Part shown: positions 29,916 through 30,893 of the stretch, one piece after another
How positions within the stretch are numbered: position 1 is the stretch's first letter
Layout: the number at the start of each line of letters is the position of its first letter
Virus record (IMG/VR): IMGVR_UViG_3300038441_000780
Span: 1-30,893 of that record
Source of the DNA: a virus
DNA: 30,893 nt
Strand: one strand, 5' to 3'
The notes under the pieces: generated by a model
What the model was told of the DNA's origin: nothing
Database searches by the model: none
What the model saw: only the letters and a program-made list of their open reading frames with translations
Made by a program: the position numbers and the translations under genes

Positions 29916-30554
29916 TTATGATTTCTTTTTGATAATTACGAGTTCCTTATATACATGGACATACTCGATGTCGTCATATAAGAACATCTCATCCTTATAT
30001 TTTTCTTCTATAAAATCGCAGTTTACAGAGTGGAGTATTCGGCTGAAGAATCCCATTGCGGTACCTTTTGCCCCTGGCCGTGGGTCGCTATCCTCATAAT
30101 ACGGGTTATAACTTGAATGAAGATCTTCGACACAATACAAGCCGCCGGGCGCAAGCACAGGCCAAAGGTTCTTAAACGTGGCGATGATGTCGGCGTTTAT
30201 GTGGCTTCCATCGTCGATGATGATATCTGATCCGATAACAAACGGATTTGTGGCTAATTGCGGATCTTTTGCATCGGAGTGGATGAATTTAATATTCTCA
30301 ACGGGTCTTTTAGGCTCTATGTCTATCATTGTGACATGCCCCAAATTTGCGAGACCTACGTTATATAAGCAAAACCATTCATCCCATGTCATGGCCGATG
30401 CTCCGTCTAAATAACCTATTTCTGTTAGTCTGAATGATGCAGTGTTTCGGTGGTTTATTGCATCCATAAAATACGGCTCGTAAATCCGGCAGTAATCATG
30501 TCCAAGGCTGGATTTGTCGCAGTTGTGTTTGATGGCGATTTGGTCGAGTGTCAT
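29916..30554 (-). CDS. Class I SAM-dependent methyltransferase (212 aa)
   Basis: Motifs of the MycE/macrocin-type sugar O-methyltransferases (Methyltransf_24 class): GHDYCRIYEPYF at residues 18-29, LTEIGYLDGAS at 43-53 (SAM site), VTMIDIEP, and IIIDDGSHINADII with GGLYCVEDLHSS. These enzymes usually methylate sugar hydroxyls, which fits the glycosyltransferases downstream. I chose ATG 30554 (ATGA overlap with the previous stop) over the in-frame ATG 12 bases upstream, since the conserved part begins with MTLDQIAIKH. Confidence 0.75.
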   Translation of the reverse strand: MTLDQIAIKHNCDKSSLGHDYCRIYEPYFMDAINHRNTASFRLTEIGYLDGASAMTWDEWFCLYNVGLANLGHVTMIDIEPKRPVENIKFIHSDAKDPQLATNPFVIGSDIIIDDGSHINADIIATFKNLWPVLAPGGLYCVEDLHSSYNPYYEDSDPRPGAKGTAMGFFSRILHSVNCDFIEEKYKDEMFLYDDIEYVHVYKELVIIKKKS

Positions 30555-30766
30555 AATGAACCGCATTTAGATGACGAATCTTTTTTTTCAGGCTTTCCGT
30601 TTACTACATCGCAAAGCGCATCAAATGTAAGTAGCGGGTCACCTTTACCGCCTTCGTAAAATTGATCTTTTACTACAACTCCCAGCATTGCGGGCAATTC
30701 TACCCCATTTAAATAAACCCGATAAAAATTTGAAACTGGATCAAACCATACTTGTAATTTTTTCAT
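30551..30766 (-). CDS. Hypothetical protein (71 aa)
   Basis: Beta-rich first half (LQVWFDPVSNFYRVYLNG), acidic and lysine-rich C-terminus with one cysteine. The leader ends CCTCTACA directly before ATG; that octamer recurs before the terminator at 29838-29882. Translationally coupled to the methyltransferase. Function unknown. Confidence 0.6.
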   Translation of the reverse strand: MKKLQVWFDPVSNFYRVYLNGVELPAMLGVVVKDQFYEGGKGDPLLTFDALCDVVNGKPEKKDSSSKCGSL

Positions 30767-30783
30767 TGTAGAGGATTTTAAGG

Positions 30784-30893
30784 TTATAGAAGTCCTTCAT
30801 CTTGGAGCCGCGTCATATCGGCGTCCATGTCTTGCGAAGATACGTTAAGATCGTCAATAGTTACAAGATTTGACGGAACATAATATTTATCCA
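30784..30893 (-). CDS. C-terminal fragment, probably portal protein
   Basis: An open frame enters from the right edge and stops with TAA at 30784-30786; visible end DKYYVPSNLVTIDDLNVSSQ and 16 more residues. Y-(F/Y)-VPSNL-x-x-(I/V)DD near the C-terminus is the pattern I associate with HK97-type portal proteins of Bacteroidota phages, and the location before head genes agrees. The call rests on this short motif and the context. Confidence 0.5.
   Translation of the reverse strand, partial: DKYYVPSNLVTIDDLNVSSQDMDADMTRLQDEGLL

Noticed and set aside
1-30893. CRISPR array, insertion sequence or integrase
   Set aside because: No regularly spaced repeats, no transposase-like protein with its inverted repeats and no tyrosine or serine recombinase motif were seen.

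Overview
The window is a stretch of tailed-phage DNA (siphovirus type, HK97-fold capsid) or prophage DNA from a Bacteroidota host. Evidence for the host: four promoters match the Bacteroidota layout TTTG-N18-21-TAnnTTTG (one perfectly), Shine-Dalgarno sequences are largely absent, and several proteins belong to families I know mainly from Bacteroidota phages. No integrase, terminase or complete portal gene lies in the window, so lifestyle and chromosomal integration cannot be decided.

Layout. (1) 1-2160, minus strand: small unknown genes, a two-HTH DNA-binding protein, one tRNA with CAT anticodon, and about 0.9 kb with little coding that is dense in hairpins: a candidate large structured RNA enclosing the tRNA, a 40-aa gene, and a promoter-plus-terminator leader that looks like an attenuator. 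(2) 2159-5054, minus strand: early genes, probably replication-associated at the promoter-proximal end; one appears frameshifted. (3) 5070-5383: divergent control region with three promoters, each carrying a TGCGAAA-like operator. (4) 5147-8607, plus strand: a chain of very small, often ATGA-overlapping genes ending in a RecT annealing protein and a PD-(D/E)XK nuclease, closed by a terminator. (5) 8670-24579, minus strand: structural and lysis genes in the usual order when read right to left: prohead protease, major capsid protein, connector, head closure, gp10-like, tail terminator, tail tube, tail chaperones (with a -1 frameshift site), tape measure, tail tip, tail-tube paralogue, collar fibre, beta-helix spike, small membrane proteins, M15 endolysin. 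(6) 24697-26165, plus strand: a six-gene cassette of unknown function set between head genes. (7) 26136-30893, minus strand: Mu F-like head protein, two glycosyltransferases, a methyltransferase, small genes, and a fragment that is probably the end of the portal protein.

How it fits together: the divergent region would fire the early minus and plus operons under one regulator; RecT and the nuclease serve recombination; late genes run leftwards from outside the window. The plus cassette interrupts the head operon, and a perfect Bacteroidota promoter just before the prohead protease restarts transcription behind it. The most unusual elements are the structured RNA region with embedded tRNA, two intrinsic terminators whose loops are complementary to sequence just upstream, the inverted cassette in the head module, and the sugar-modification genes between portal and Mu F-like genes.
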